NCBI GenBank assembly: GCA_050084985.1
Contig: JBITNC010000001.1
Location: 123,938,001 to 124,002,000, forward strand
Source of the DNA: Nageia nagi
Lineage: Eukaryota; Pinophyta
Length of the DNA: 64,000 nucleotides
Direction: 5' to 3'
Made by a program: the position numbers and the translations under genes. Shown one piece after another: positions 9,664-21,136 of this stretch. The first letter of the stretch is position 1. Every line of letters begins with the position of its first letter. Below the pieces are notes generated by a model, which worked only from the letters and a program-made list of their open reading frames with translations, searched no databases and was not told where the DNA came from.

Positions 9664-12500
9664 AACTTGGAGGCTCTTCTTCACATCCTTGGTGGGAAGC
9701 TCTTCTTCTACAAACTTGGTGGTATTCATACCTCATATCTTTAATTCCTTGTTGTGGTAAAAATAAAAGAAGGTATAACCTCCATATAATTTTTTTCTCT
9801 TACTTTATTAATATCACTAACACATCTTGAATTATGTGTTAGCATTTTTTTTTTGTTTGTACAATATGGCTAAAAGTTTTTACTGACCTCTGATGGCCAT
9901 GTTATTATTATTATTTTTTTACAAAAATAAGCGTTAGTATACAAATTATACTATTATTAGCCATGAATTATTAAAAAGAGTGTATTTTTGTACATGATGA
10001 AAATTTGTTTTAAGTACAAAGATTATTTTTTACATAAAAAGCAATGATAAGCTTTGGGATTAAAATCTTTATTGAACTTTGTAATCAAATTCTTATACAA
10101 GCAATTTCATTTAATATACATAATTGTAACTCAAAGTGGTGGTATTTAAAAAAATTCAATAAAAATTTGAGTTGGCAGCAGTGACCTCCACCTTCATTGT
10201 TCCTCCACCTCCACCATGGCTCCTTGTTGATGCTATCTACCTAGACCTCTATCCTCCACTCAACCAGATCTATTGATCACTTTCCCTTTACTTGATGTCC
10301 TTACTAGGGTTTTAGATGGCCTCTATTTTCTAGTATCTTGTACATCATTATAGGCCAGGGATACATCATTACCAGCACATGTTTAGTAATCAACATCAAT
10401 GGATGAGTAGGTTGATGATTCAATGCTCTTTTCCTCTCTCATCATGATGTAGGGGCAGAGTGGCCCTCTTATTATGAATCATGTAGCATGGATGGTTGTA
10501 GCATGATCCATCCATTTGACCTATTCCCATTACTTAGCTTATGGAAATTAAGTAGTGAAGCTATGGTGTTGTCATTAATAAATGCATGCAGACTCAAAGA
10601 GGAGAAATAATGCAATATTCCCCTTTCTAAAAGTAAAAGAGATGGATAAAAATGTAAATAAATGAAGCACATGCTTGCACATCATGACATGGTCATGAAT
10701 TTAGAGAATTAAACTATAATAAATCAGCTTGCCCATAAAGTTTTATCCTAGCCATTTGCATTCCAAATTGGAATCTCTTGCTCTAATTCACCCATGCTTG
10801 ACCTTGCATCTCATGCATGTCTTTGAACCCAAACACTTTCATTGCTAGTAGGGGGACAAGTCACTGCTAGAGTTTGACTATTACTTTGGTGACCTCCTTG
10901 CTCTGCTTCACTCTTATCATCTGACTCACCTTGGGTCATCTTTTTTGTCTTTACCCCTCTCTCCTCTATTCCTTCCATGATGGCATTTTTTGACTTTTGT
11001 CACTCATCGAAACCACCCCTTGAATCTACACTTTGAATTTTGCTTCAATGACCTCCTTGCACTGTTTGCCTTTGTCCATTCTTTGTTTCTAGTTGCCTCT
11101 TTTATTTTGTTTCAATGGATACCTACGTAATGCCCTCATTTTTTCAATCTTTCACCTAGACACTTTCCATCTTTGCAATGCATTTACTCAAAGTCTCCCT
11201 CTTTTTTATGTCTCTCTTCAATTCCCTTGGGATGAGTCAAATGTATGTTTTTAAGGGATCTTGTTTTTTAAGTAAAAAGGGGGCAACTATGAGTATTTTA
11301 CTTAATTTTTAGATCCTCATAACAATTTGCATGTCTATTTTTTTAATCATCACTATTTGCATGTCTAATTTTTTTAAGTGTTTATTTTTTTGATAAAATC
11401 TTATGTCAAAGTATGGCATGCCTATTACTTTGACTTTCTTAGATCACTTAATTTTTTAAGTTAATGAGACATGCTTAGAACTTAATTTTTTAAGCTAATA
11501 ATACATACTTAAAACTTGATTTTAAGTTGAAGTAACACATGAGTATTACTTAAATTTTGATGCATTTTTATGCAAATTAAGTAAATAATGCATGATTTAT
11601 ACTTAACCTTTTAAAGTTAAATTAATGCATGCTTCTTGCTTATACTTAATTTTTATTTTAAATTAATACTTAGAACTTATGCATGAATGCATGTTGAGTA
11701 TTTATTTTATGCAAAGTATGAAATGGACTTGTGCAACTTTTGAGTTTATGTAAAGAATGTCCTTTAGGGGTTAGTAAACAAAACCCATTAGACACTTAGG
11801 GTTCTAGTTATGAATGATGTTTTATTTATGCTCTTTTATTTCTTGTTTTATACTTTGATTTATTTGCTTATGCAAAAATAATGCAAACATTGATATGGGA
11901 AACCCCTTTAAATGAACACATCTGTATGTACATTTTGCAACATGACTTGTTTAGGGAGCCATGAGGTGAGGATAAGTGAACTGGAGCCTTTAAGGTCAAT
12001 GATCCAAGTGGTGAAAATTTTATACTATTTAATTGCCCTTAAGTCCTATATTGGTCTGGATTTAACTTTAATACTTGGATAAGTATGTGTGTAGTGATGC
12101 CACATATCTGCACATCCATTAAAGGATTATCCTAATAAGCTAGGAGGACAACTTGAAACCTAATTAGGATTAATAATTTAGCTAATCCAATAAATGTTAT
12201 AACCTTATAAAATATATCATACTTCTTCTTATAAGAGTATATTGCTACCTAAAAAAATTTGGTTAAGGATTGGTAGTACTTGGGCTCGTCTTATGTGGCA
12301 TCTAAATGAAGGCCTAATTTTAAATAAAAAAATAAGCCTCAATAATGTCATTCTACATTTACAATTCTTGAAATGAGAAATGTATTTAGGTACATAGGTT
12401 ATTATTTGAATTGTAAAATATTTGCACTTGTGAATCAAATCAAGCATATCTTTAATGTTAAATGTAACATATATTATTTATTTGGTTTATTGAAAACACA
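9664..12500 (+). other. Long leader between 5' LTR and gag of copia F
   Basis: About 2.8 kb separates the primer binding site from the first gag homology, much more than the few hundred bases usual in copia elements. I see no second protein. A CT-rich portion (10180-11230) is followed by a TTAA-rich portion (11270-11700) in which ACTTAATTTTTTAAG-like words recur. It could contain an unrecognised inserted element. Confidence 0.5.
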
Positions 12501-13446
12501 TGCTTATTATTTCACATGTTTTATAGTAAATAGGAGAATCCTTTTTCCTCAAACACATTCTTGATGGTTGCAACTATGGGATTTGGAAAACTCAAACAAA
12601 AGTTAAATTACAGGTAAGGAAGCTGTGGCAAATAGTGAATGAAAACTTTGTACCTCATACAGATGAGAAGGCATTAGAGGCTTACAACACAAAAAATAAG
12701 TTGGTAACCTCCATGATTTACCATGCAATTTTAGATGACATGCTCCTAATGATATCCTTCTTAATCTTAGTAAAGGATGCATGGGATAAGCTAAACCAAA
12801 TTTATGTTGGTTCAAACTTTTCAAGAAGGTTTACCATTCTCCAAAAGTTGCTTCAATATTGTTAAAGGGAAGGTGAAAATATGGCTATTATCATTGAACT
12901 AAAGACCCAACTTGTTGCTTATGGATGCAATTAGATTAATGATGAGTTCATAATCTTTATCATTCTCCAAAGCCTCTCATCAAAGTTTGAAAACTTCATA
13001 ACAATTATAGAAATAGGACTTGATGATGAAGAATAAGTCATCTCCCTTGAGAATATTTCAAGGCACCTATTGAAGCATGAGGAAACCTTTAATAATAAAG
13101 GGTTGATTTCTTCTTCTAAGGATAATAGCATTGCTCTTGAAGTAACCAAAACTCCTTTCAAGAAGAAGTTCAACCATCAAAACAAATCTTACCTTTCTTC
13201 TTCCAAAAAGTTTGAAAAAAGAGGTAATGGCTATAACAGTAATAGGACCAACAAAAGTAACAAACACAATAGTAAAAATAATGGTAACAACAATCACTTC
13301 AAGCAAAGAGATGAAAAAAGCAAAATAAACACTTATTATCTTAAGAAAAAATTTGATGGCAATTGTAACTATTGTGGCATGCAAGGTCACAAAGAAGTTG
13401 ATTGTTATAAAAAAAGGAGAAAAAGTATAAGGATAATAGAAATGTA
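12501..13446 (+). pseudogene. Copia F gag (nucleocapsid), broken
   Basis: Gag packages element RNA. The N-terminal part reads LDGCNYGIWKTQTKVKLQ at about 12562-12615, matching the conserved 'F.G.NY..W...M...L' start of copia gag. The open stretch 12635-12865 follows with KDAWDKLNQIYVG, equivalent to the 'AKE.W..L...Y' helix. Internal stops follow near 12863 and 12932. The C-terminal part (13070-13446) is asparagine- and lysine-rich and ends in an intact zinc knuckle, CNYCGMQGHKEVDC (13364-13405, CX2CX4HX4C). No start codon can be assigned with confidence. Confidence 0.8.
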
Positions 13447-16400
13447 AAGATCTAGAAAGGAAACAAAAATACTAATATTAGTTTTGCTATGACACTCTAC
13501 TCCATGTCTCATATTTTTTCATTTGAATGGATTATTGACTCTGGTTGTACTAATCACCTATGCTTTGAAATTTTTTTTTTTAAAAACTTTCATAAGTATA
13601 ATAAGGATGCAGTTGTGATAGGTGATAACTCTACCTTTGAAGTCTAAGGAATTGGAAGTGTGCTAATTCATAGAAAGGTTCTTGAAAATATTCTCTATAT
13701 TCCTATGTTAAGGATGAACCTTCTCTCCATGATCTAAGTTGCTAGAAAAGAATACTTTTTGGAGTTTAACTCTCAAAACTAGTGCATTAAGAAAGGACTT
13801 GACACTTTGGTTAAAGAATTTGTAAAAGATAACCTCTACATTATGGATCAAGTTCTATCAAAAATATGTCTTCCTTCTAATATGTGTTTTAAAGATAATT
13901 TTTTGCACCATCATTTAAGGCACTTTAACCATAAGAATATTCAAGTCATGAAAGTCTAAAAACTTATAGAAGGTTTTCTTTTAATTTTTCCTTTAGTTTA
14001 TCTATGTGAGACGTGCATTCTTGGCAAGATGCATAAATAAAAGTTTGAAAAAAAAAGGAAACAAGAGCATCTCAACTTCTTCAACTTATACATTCAGATT
14101 TGATGGGTCTATTTCAGACTAAGTCACTTGAAAGAGCATCTTACATCTTGAACTTCATTGATGACTTTAGTAGGATGATCTTTGGGTATCTACTTTAGCA
14201 TAAGGATCATACTTTTGAAACTTAAAGTTTTTAAGGCCTTTGTTGAGAATCAAACTAACTTTAAAATCAAAATATTAAAAATAGATAATATGAGAGATTA
14301 TAACAATAATGAGTTTAATGAATATTATACTAAGTATGGAATCAAGAGGTAGTTTACAATTTCGTACACTCCTTAGTAGAATGATGTTGCTAAATAAAAA
14401 ATAGAACAATCATGGAGATGGTTAGATGCATGTTGGGTAATCTTCCTAAGTTCTTATGGGTTGAAGCTATGAGCACTGCTATTTACACCTTGAATAGGTG
14501 TCCCATAAAAGTTATTCAAAGTAAAACTCCTTTTGAGACATGGTTCAGAATGACTCATATTATTTATTTCTCTCATTTAATATATCCATAATATTAATAT
14601 AATGGGTTATATTACCTTCAATATTCCTTATTAAGCACTCTATGATTATACATCATCTTAGACATAGTTAGGAAAAAAATACTATTTCTCACCTTAAGGT
14701 GTTTGGTTATGAAGCTTTCTCTTACATTATTTCTAAGAAAAGGAAGAAGTTAGATAAAAGAGATAAAAAATGCATCTTTGTGGGTTATAATAGTCAACAT
14801 AGAGAATATAGGCTTTACTCTCCAACCTATAAAGCATTATTCAATTCAAGGGATGTAACGTTTAATGAACTTTTTGTAAAATTTACTTCTAATGAAGATA
14901 TTGATGATCTAGAGGACTCTTTAGTTGCTTCTAGCTGGTTGGATATTGATATAGATAAATCACCATAGGAACAAAATTCTTCAACACAAAGTGTAACAAG
15001 GAGCATGACCTTGAACAAATCCTTAATTACTAAGATTGAAAACAACCATGAGCCCTCAACTTTGAAAGAATCTTCTAAGCATAAGTGCTGGATGGAAGCC
15101 ATGAAAGTGGAGTATAAGGCACTTATAAAAAATAAAACTTGAGACTTGGTTCTTTATTCTAATGATAAAAATATGATTGGCAATAAGTGGATGTCCAAGG
15201 TCAAGTTCAATTTAGTTAGAGATATTGAGAAATACAAGAAAAGGTTAGTAGCTAAAGGTTATGCTTAGAAATGCAATGTAGATTATAATGAAACCTTTGT
15301 TCTAGTGGCAAAGATGCCTACTGTGAGAGTTCTTCTTGCTTTTTTTATAGCTCAAGGATGAAAAGTTTTTTATCTTGATGTCAAGAGTGCATTTCTCAAT
15401 GGTGACTTGGATGTAGAAATCTTTATGCATCAATCAGAAGCATTTATTATGAAAGGTAAAGAATCCTTTGTGTGCAAACTACAAAAGTCTTTATATAGAC
15501 TTAAGCAAGCTCTTCAAGCCTAGTACAAAAATATTTCAAGGTACTTTATAGACATTGGATTCTCTAAGTGTTTTTCTAACTTTGATCTATATGTGTTCCA
15601 TTAAAGCAAAGATGTGGTCTTGATTCTCCTTTATGTGAATGATCTTTTGATTACTAAGAACAATAATGAAATCATTCAAGAGTGCATAACCAAACTTAAG
15701 GTAACATTTGAAATGATTGATCTTGGTATCTTGCACTACTATCTTGGAATTCAAGTACATCAATACAAGGATTGTACTTACCTCAATCAATCTAAGTATA
15801 TATCAAATATTTTGTAGAAATTTGGAAAGGAGGAGTGTATATATGTTGCAATCCCCATCTCTCCTAGAATCACTATCTCTTTAAGCTCTAACTCTTAGTT
15901 AGCTCATGTTATAGGTTACAAGTAATTAATTGGTAGTCTTTTGTATTTTATTATCTTTTGGATAGATATTACCTTTGCAATTAATTTGACGGCACGTTTC
16001 ATAAAAAACTTTATGTTGAGCACCTCAATGCTATTAAGCATATTTTAAAGTATATTCCAAGGACTAAGGATCTTGCTCTCAAATATTCCAAGTTACTTTT
16101 ATTTTCTCTCTCTAGATTCTTCGATTATAACTATGAGAGAGATAGAGATGATAGAAAATTAACCTCTACCTATGTGTTTAGCATTGGTTTAAGTGTTATC
16201 TCTTGGGCTTCCAAGAAGTAACCTACTATCTCTCTTTCCACCATAGAAGCTAAATACCATGCCATGTTTGTTGCAACATAAGAAATCATTTGGCTACAAC
16301 ATCTTTTAAAAGAAATTAGGTATGAGCAAGGTGGCTCATCTTTAATCTCTTTATATAGTTAGTCGATTATTTCTTTGGCTAAGAATCTAGTGTTCCATCA

Positions 16401-16595
16401 ATGAACAAAAAATATGAAATCCATGCCCATTTTATCAAGGAGAAGGTTCTTGATGGCATCATTCACCTAAAGTATTGTCCATTAACCTTGAACTTTACTA
16501 ATTTGTTCATTAAGCCCTTCTCAGAAGCTCAATTTTGTAAGCTCAAGGATGTTATAGGGTTGGTGAGGTTACCTTCAAGGGAGAATGCAATTTGA
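13447..16595 (+). pseudogene. Copia F pol: protease, integrase, RT, RNase H
   Basis: Domains follow the Ty1/copia order. Protease shows WIIDSGCTNHL (13528-13560). The integrase zinc-binding segment shows HHHLRHFNHKN and CETCILGK (13900-14040). The integrase core starts with HSDLMG (about 14092), and the C-terminal open part at 14699-14968 has CIFVGYN and SRDVTF. RT runs from about 15080 to 15830, with [10 protein letters not shown]-like and LDVKSAFLNG tracts. Its catalytic box reads YVNDLL (15632-15649) in place of YVDD, so one catalytic aspartate is lost. RNase H has STIEAKYHAM (16237-16266), and the end (16401-16595) reads HFIKEKVLDG and LFIKPF. At least a dozen stops prevent expression. 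Confidence 0.85.
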
Positions 16596-16734
16596 ATTCT
16601 TGTATTGAATTCATATTTATAATGATAACTTTACCCCTAGGAGGATTTTGTACTGTATAGTGTTAATTTTGTTGTACACCTTCATGGTAAGTTCGCTCTG
16701 CATGAGGAACTTATTGTACAAATTGGCCAATCTA
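16596..16734. other. Spacer after copia F pol
   Basis: Non-coding; it includes a diverged GCATGAGGAACTTATTG resembling the tandem unit that follows, possibly a sixth degenerate copy. Confidence 0.4.
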
Positions 16735-16980
16735 GCACTATTTAGTTATCCATATGTGAGGAACTCGTATGTGCATATTCTATTTATAGTCAATCTAGCA
16801 TTGTTTAGTTATCCATATGTGAGAAACTCTTATGTGTCATTTGGCACTATTTAGTTATCCATGTGTGAGGAACTCTTATGTGTATGATCTACCACTATTT
16901 AGTTATCTATATGTGAGGAACCCTTATGTGTCTTTTGGCACTGTTCAGTTATCCACATGTGAGGAACTCATATGTGCATG
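16735..16980 (+). repeat. Minisatellite, five units of about 46-63 bp
   Basis: Units starting near 16735, 16798, 16844, 16892 and 16938 each carry GCACTATTTAGTTATCCATA followed by TGTGAGGAACTCNTATGTG, with minor variation. Spacings are 63, 46, 48 and 46 bp. The array lies between the end of pol and the 3' LTR of the copia element. Confidence 0.85.
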
Positions 16981-17418
16981 CTCTATTTTGTAATAACAAT
17001 CAACACATATTTTATATACAGCAAGTGATTATAAGTTTTTGACATGGCATCTTCATTATGACTTATAGTGCACCATTGATTAGTTTATGATGGCATTTGT
17101 GTGATTCATCTATCATTATTGATATGAATATGATGCATCTAACTAATCTTGTTATTTGAGCTACTGATGACTTGTAGATTTTTCTAAGATTGTAGATTAC
17201 TTACATTAGGTATGCATGCTCTTGGAGACTCTTCATGACTTCTAGTTGGATGACTACTTCATGTACATTGAAATCAATTATGGTTAATGAGTCTTGAACT
17301 AGATCTTACTTACTTTGCAAATATGTAAAAAGTTCTTATCTCTATTGTATCTATTTGGAGAAGAACTCTCTTTCTATCTCTTCTTCTTCTCTCTTACTCA
17401 CTCTATCCTAATATTGCA
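16981..17418. other. Copia F 3' untranslated region
   Basis: No coding frame. It ends in CT-rich sequence immediately before the polypurine tract. Confidence 0.4.
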
Positions 17419-17429
17419 TTAAGGGGGAG
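17419..17429 (+). other. Polypurine tract of copia F
   Basis: TTAAGGGGGAG directly abuts the TGTTGG start of the 3' LTR, the expected position for the plus-strand primer of reverse transcription. Confidence 0.8.
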
Positions 17430-17919
17430 TGTTGGAATGAATAATGCATTATTGTAAAGGTTGTATTAAATATTTTATGTAACTTCACTAATACTTAAGG
17501 GTATCATTTGATACCTTAAGTATTTTAGTGAATATAATAATGTAACTTGTCTTACACTCCATGTCATGAGCATGCCCCTTGGGTAAAAGGATGTGTATGT
17601 CATGCTTAGGTTATCCAAAGAGGGATTTTGGCCTATAAATAGAAGGCTCCCTCTTTATAATCATATACCAAAGTGTGGAGTAAAGTTATGCTATAGGATA
17701 GAAGTGTAAGAGTTGAGATTAGAAGGATTGTAAGAGAGTTGTATTTTTGATTGAAGTAAAGATCTAGTTGGTGGATGTACTCCTAGTTGGAGGAACTACT
17801 TTACATATTGAGTTACTATATGAGATTGTCTTATTTGTAAAATTGTTGGATGTGAATTTGAGAGCTTTCATGTGATCTTGGTAGTTTAGGATTATTCTTG
17901 TTATAGTTCAATTCTCTCA
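17430..17919 (+). repeat. Copia F 3' LTR
   Basis: Matches the 5' LTR from TGTTGGAATG to AATTCTCTCA. It has one TATA segment (17624-17660) and keeps the palindrome at 17484-17532. Several substitutions relative to the 5' LTR indicate an old insertion. Confidence 0.9.
17484..17532. repeat. Imperfect palindrome in the 3' LTR U3
   Basis: Same palindrome as at 9201-9249. The centre reads GGTATCATTTGATACC, with arms TTCACTAATACTTAAGG and CCTTAAGTATTTTAGTGAA. Confidence 0.8.
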
Positions 17920-18690
17920 TGTCCTATGTAAACCATGCCATTTTTGGTAGAACATATTTTTGGCCTAAAGTATTATGTAAAATTTAAGTGGCCATTTCCA
18001 TTAGGTTCTCTTGATCTTGATCTTTCAGGCCTCTCACATGAAGGTTTAATTATTTAAATTACCTCTATTATTCCTCAACAAACCTATCTTGAATAAGTGC
18101 ATCTACTAGAGGGGGGATTTATTGTGTTTATTACCTTTCAACACTTGAACCCATTTTAATTCTATACTTGCTATCTCCAACTTGGATGCTAGATTTTTTT
18201 GGTCTTCTCTATTTGCAAAGAGCTCAGCATAGAGATTAGGGATATCTTACATATTTATAGTATTGAATTTAGAGGCCATGTTTTTTTATCCTCATGGATT
18301 GTATTGTGTTTGATATGTAGTTCAATAATCTCTTCTCTAATGTGAGGAGAAATACCTTGAAGCTTGGCTACCATATCTTCTAGCTTGAAAATGCTCTCAA
18401 CTTATGCATGGATAGTAATTTTCTACTTAGAGGCTTGAAGGGAATCTAAAAAATGCTTCTCAAAGAGATTGATTTTAGATTGAAACCTTTGTTCAAGCAT
18501 ATCCATCCATTCTTGCATATCAAAATTTTGAATTCCAGCCTTGACCTTTGAACCCATAATTTTAAATATGCATGCCATCCCTTTTGTAAAATCATTCCCT
18601 AATGCATTTAAGAAATCCCTAGGACCTCTACAGATCAACTAGAAGGCTCTGCAAATCAGCCAGGTGACCTCCGTAGATCAGATGCCTTTG
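17920..18690 (-). pseudogene. Probable 5' part of LINE G (ORF1 region)
   Basis: This lies on the far side of the copia insertion from the LINE endonuclease and would be the LINE's 5' end in minus orientation. An open stretch at 18638-18423 contains GIQNFDMQEWMDMLEQRFQS, a charged, helical-looking sequence. Translation below it stays rich in charged residues with broken frames, as expected for a decayed LINE ORF1. No zinc knuckle or RNA-binding fold can be named. The assignment depends mainly on position and on the target-site duplication of the copia element. Confidence 0.45.
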
Positions 18691-19064
18691 TAAATTAGGA
18701 TTTATTCAAGATTATCCCTTCTTAGTACCACATGCATGGTACATTCCCATGAGCTTACAATGCCTTTGTGTCAGGGCTTATTTATCTACATAATCATGAT
18801 GCAAACTAGCTAGATCCTTGACAGGCCATGCACAAACGTGCAACCCTTAATCCAAACCCTTGAGTTACTCACATTATACCGCATGATTAAGGGTTTCGTT
18901 TGACCATAAGATTATTTATGATTATAAAATAAATATTTAACTCATAGGAAAATAATTTTTGAAAGTTTTCTTTTATATATTATTATTTAATTGGTAGCTT
19001 ATATATTATAATACAATAGGATTTATATTTAATATAGTAGGTAATTGATTCATAATTCAAATTA
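18691..19064. other. No gene seen
   Basis: AT-rich beyond about 18900. No frame, repeat or motif can be supported. Confidence 0.4.
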
Positions 19065-20162
19065 TTTTTAAAGATTATTATTGTATATATTGAATGTTTT
19101 CACTCCTACATATTTTATAAACCAAAGCATCTTTTTGTTTAATTGATTATTTTATTTTTATGATCTTTTATAGTATTACTAATTTTTTATAATTTTATTT
19201 TTATTTTAATACAAAATTCTTTTATGTTGAACTATTTCTTTCTATTTTATTATAATTATACATAATTAAGTATAAATTCAAAAAATGTTGTAAACAATGT
19301 TAAATGATTTGAATGACAGTGATATGATACAAGAGGTATTTATCTTATAAATTAAACTTCCAAAAAATAAAATACACACATCCAAATTGATAACTCATAT
19401 TTATTTTTTTGGTAGTTAAAAAAATTATATTAAAACTTTAATGATTTACAGTATATACAAAATTTGTTCCAGATACCTTCTCTGTAATAGAACATAGAAG
19501 AAATCACAAGGGAGCCTTTGACTCCAAAATTTGACATACAAAATGCTTACTACAACAATGTACATTAGGTTTTGGTTTTTAATTTCAAAGAGCTGAGTTG
19601 TCTATCCAATTCATGGTAGAGAATTATGTGATTGTAGAGTTATAGGTGAGCTTCTGTTAGATTAGTATGCCAATGTGCAGGGATCCAAACCTACTTATGA
19701 GCTCCTTCTAGCTGCGTTGCCTCCCCTTGTATTAGACTATTTGAATTGAGCAGACCTGAGATGCTGATTTTCCTCTGCAACAGAATTGTACACAGTTTTG
19801 GCAAACAAAATCTGGTTCATTACTGCAGGTCACAAATATGCTGTCTGGAGTACGTCATGTTGGACTCCCTATTGATTTAGGCTGGTGCACCACGTGTTGA
19901 TTCCTAGTCTCCATTGTTCTAGAGACTGAATTTCCTTGTGAGGGATGGAGTGATTATTAACGCTTGCCTCCCATATATGTCTCATTTGGGTTCCAAGCTT
20001 GGCCTAGATTTTGTTATCCAGGGATTGAAATCTATTGAATATTGATTAGCCAGATATTCCACAGTAGCATAGTCGAAAGCACATACCAGATGGTGGGAGG
20101 AATTTTTCAGTGTGTTGGGATGTGCCATTTTTGCATAAGCTATCCCACTAATAGAGGGAGGG

Positions 20163-20399
20163 TCAATTGAGTAGATGATAAACTAAAGAACCTGGTCCAT
20201 AATCTTGTAGCAAAATGGCAATGGAGGAGCAGGTGGGATCCTGTCTCAGGAGCCTCACCACAAAGTACACATGTAGAGATCTCAGGCCAGCTGCGTCTAA
20301 GAAGTTACTCTCTTGGCAATATTTATTATGCACTACAGCCCATATATAATTTTTAGCATTTTCCCAAGCTATGGAGGACCAAACTCGTTTCCAAATCAT
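20163..20399 (-). pseudogene. LINE H ORF2, zf-RVT region
   Basis: A 78-residue open stretch with VWSSIAWENAKNYIWAVVHN, matching the 'W....p.K...F.W....n' zf-RVT segment near the C terminus of plant L1 ORF2. Below it, at about 20040-20110, WYVLSTMLLWNIWL resembles the following hydrophobic helix. Stops separate it from the RT-proximal part at 20645-21136. Confidence 0.65.
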
Positions 20400-20644
20400 A
20401 GGAAGAAACTTCTAAGAAATGTTGGAGGAGAGAGCTTTGAAATTCGCCTTCACTGAGTAGTTTCTTGATGAAGGTAAGGAAAAAAATACATGATCTTCTC
20501 CATATGGTTTGAGCTAATATAATAGAAGCAGAGATTCCAGCTTTGATTTTTCATGGGCTAAGTTTAGGCGGATTGGATCCAAGTTTTTCTAGTTTTTTTC
20601 CTTATTCCATTGTAACAAGACCAGACCCAGTAGTAGCTTAACAT

Positions 20645-21136
20645 TTATACCCATCTCTGAGTTAAAAGGCTTTGTAAATTCTTGAAATTGTTAGAGGTTG
20701 AGAGTGGTAAGGATAACAACCATGCATCCTGCCAGAAGTTTAATTTGTTTCCTGTAATATCTCTCCATTTTAGGAAGCTAACTACCTTCGGTCTGACTTT
20801 TCTAATGTTGATCCAAATCATAGAGCCGATTGGAGTATCAGCCATAGTGAAGATAAGGTTCGGTTGGTCTTCGTCCAAGTATTTGGCTCTTAGTACTTTA
20901 CTCCAAAGAGATCTGTGGTTAGAGAACATGCGCCAGACCAGATTAACCAGCAAGGCTATGCTCATATCCCTGAGTCTTCGGATGCCCAAGCCACCACCAC
21001 TGCTAATGTCCATGCATACTACCTCCCAAACATCTAAATGGATTTTCTTATCTTCTAAATTTCCTTGCCAAAGATAATTGCGCATAACGTGTTCTAGTTC
21101 GAGGAGAATTTTAGAAGGGATCCAAAAGACTCTCAA
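20645..21136 (-). pseudogene. LINE H ORF2, region after reverse transcriptase
   Basis: A 163-residue open stretch. Residues near the N terminus include MRNYLWQG, then HLDVWEVVCMD, SSGGGLGIRRLRDMSIALL and SLWSKVLRAKYL. These are the conserved 'NFLWGG...W..VC.PK..GGLGIR.L...N.ALL.KW.WR...LW..VL..KY' tract of plant L1-type LINEs. Upstream, to about 21237, the translation continues with a LIKSVLSALP-like sequence in the same family. The catalytic RT core is absent because of the 5' truncation. Confidence 0.8.

Larger units (their letters stand above)
9147..17919 (+). mobile_element. Ty1/copia LTR retrotransposon F, full length, decayed
   Basis: An 8.8 kb element with two similar LTRs (9147-9649 and 17430-17919), a primer binding site directly after the 5' LTR, and gag, protease, integrase, RT and RNase H in copia order on the plus strand. 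A polypurine tract precedes the 3' LTR. Both LTRs start TGTTGG; the right one ends CA and the left one has mutated to TA. A near-perfect 5-bp target-site duplication flanks it. The coding region carries many stops and frameshifts, so it is not autonomous. It sits inside LINE G, whose two halves flank it. Confidence 0.9.

Noticed and set aside
13067-13390. Minus-strand hydrophobic frame over copia gag
   Set aside because: An antisense shadow of the Lys/Asn-rich gag C terminus, which has an intact zinc knuckle on the plus strand.
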